Assembly: GCA_002421565.1 (NCBI GenBank)
Contig: DIKC01000010.1
Location: 1 to 6,483, forward strand
DNA length: 6,483 nt
Origin: Desulfobulbaceae bacterium UBA5628
GTDB lineage: Bacteria > Desulfobacterota > Desulfobulbia > Desulfobulbales > Desulfurivibrionaceae
Reading direction: 5' to 3'
Both the position numbers and the translations under genes were made by a program. Position 1 is the stretch's first letter. Every line of letters starts with the position of its first letter. The notes under the pieces were generated by a model. The model was not told the origin of the DNA. It was given only the letters and a program-made list of their open reading frames with translations, and made no database searches. Positions 6,465 to 6,483 of this stretch are shown one piece after another.

Positions 6465-6483
6465 CGCGGGGTGGAGCAGTCCG
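6465..6483 (+). tRNA. Initiator tRNA-fMet (5' end only, cut by the window edge)
   Basis: The 19 bases CGCGGGGTGGAGCAGTCCG match the 5' end of bacterial initiator tRNA. They comprise acceptor strand CGCGGGG (6465-6471), linker TG, D-stem GAGC (6474-6477), then the D-loop. Beginning with C at position 1, which makes the unpaired C1-A72 feature used by formyltransferase, is characteristic of tRNA-fMet. The anticodon and 3' half lie beyond the window, so the identity rests on the 5' part and on the strong promoter just upstream. Confidence 0.85.

Overview
The window reads as ordinary chromosomal DNA from a GC-rich (roughly 60% G+C) Gram-negative bacterium. Codon third positions are strongly G/C in all the real genes. 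The pairing of homoserine dehydrogenase with an archaeal-type (ApgM-like) phosphoglycerate-mutase homolog is typical of Desulfobacterota / former Deltaproteobacteria (Geobacter- or Desulfobulbus-like lineages). That assignment is inference from gene content and style, not a species identification.

Layout. Two operons diverge from a short control region (3272-3419). Leftward on the minus strand runs a tightly packed set: a tandem-domain universal stress protein (2318-3271), a membrane-anchored transglutaminase-fold protein (881-2314), and an ABC transporter ATPase (83-877). Each junction has only a 3-nt gap, so the three are almost certainly co-transcribed and translationally coupled. The membrane permease expected to partner the ATPase is not in the window; it probably lies just beyond the left edge, since only about 80 non-coding bases remain there.

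Rightward on the plus strand run homoserine dehydrogenase (3420-4727), an ApgM-family protein (4717-5973, overlapping hom by 11 nt) and a YbgC-type hotdog acyl-CoA thioesterase (5973-6428, starting in a TGATG overlap). A good sigma70-type promoter (TTGACA, 17 bp, TATTTC) precedes hom. Right after the thioesterase, a second promoter (TTGACT, 16 bp, TATTAT, then a GC-rich discriminator) drives an initiator tRNA-fMet gene. The window ends after that tRNA's first 19 bases.

How the genes work together. hom commits aspartate semialdehyde to homoserine for threonine and methionine. The overlapping ApgM homolog keeps the full metal-binding set of the alkaline-phosphatase superfamily. By context it is a strong candidate for the missing homoserine-kinase step rather than, or in addition to, a glycolytic mutase. 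The thioesterase is a passenger or membrane-lipid housekeeping function. The minus-strand operon looks like an envelope or stress module with no obvious metabolic link to threonine. I saw no mobile elements, CRISPR arrays, phage genes or broken genes. The most interesting points are the ApgM reassignment, the possible leaderless start of the stress protein, and the tRNA promoter embedded in the thioesterase stop codon.
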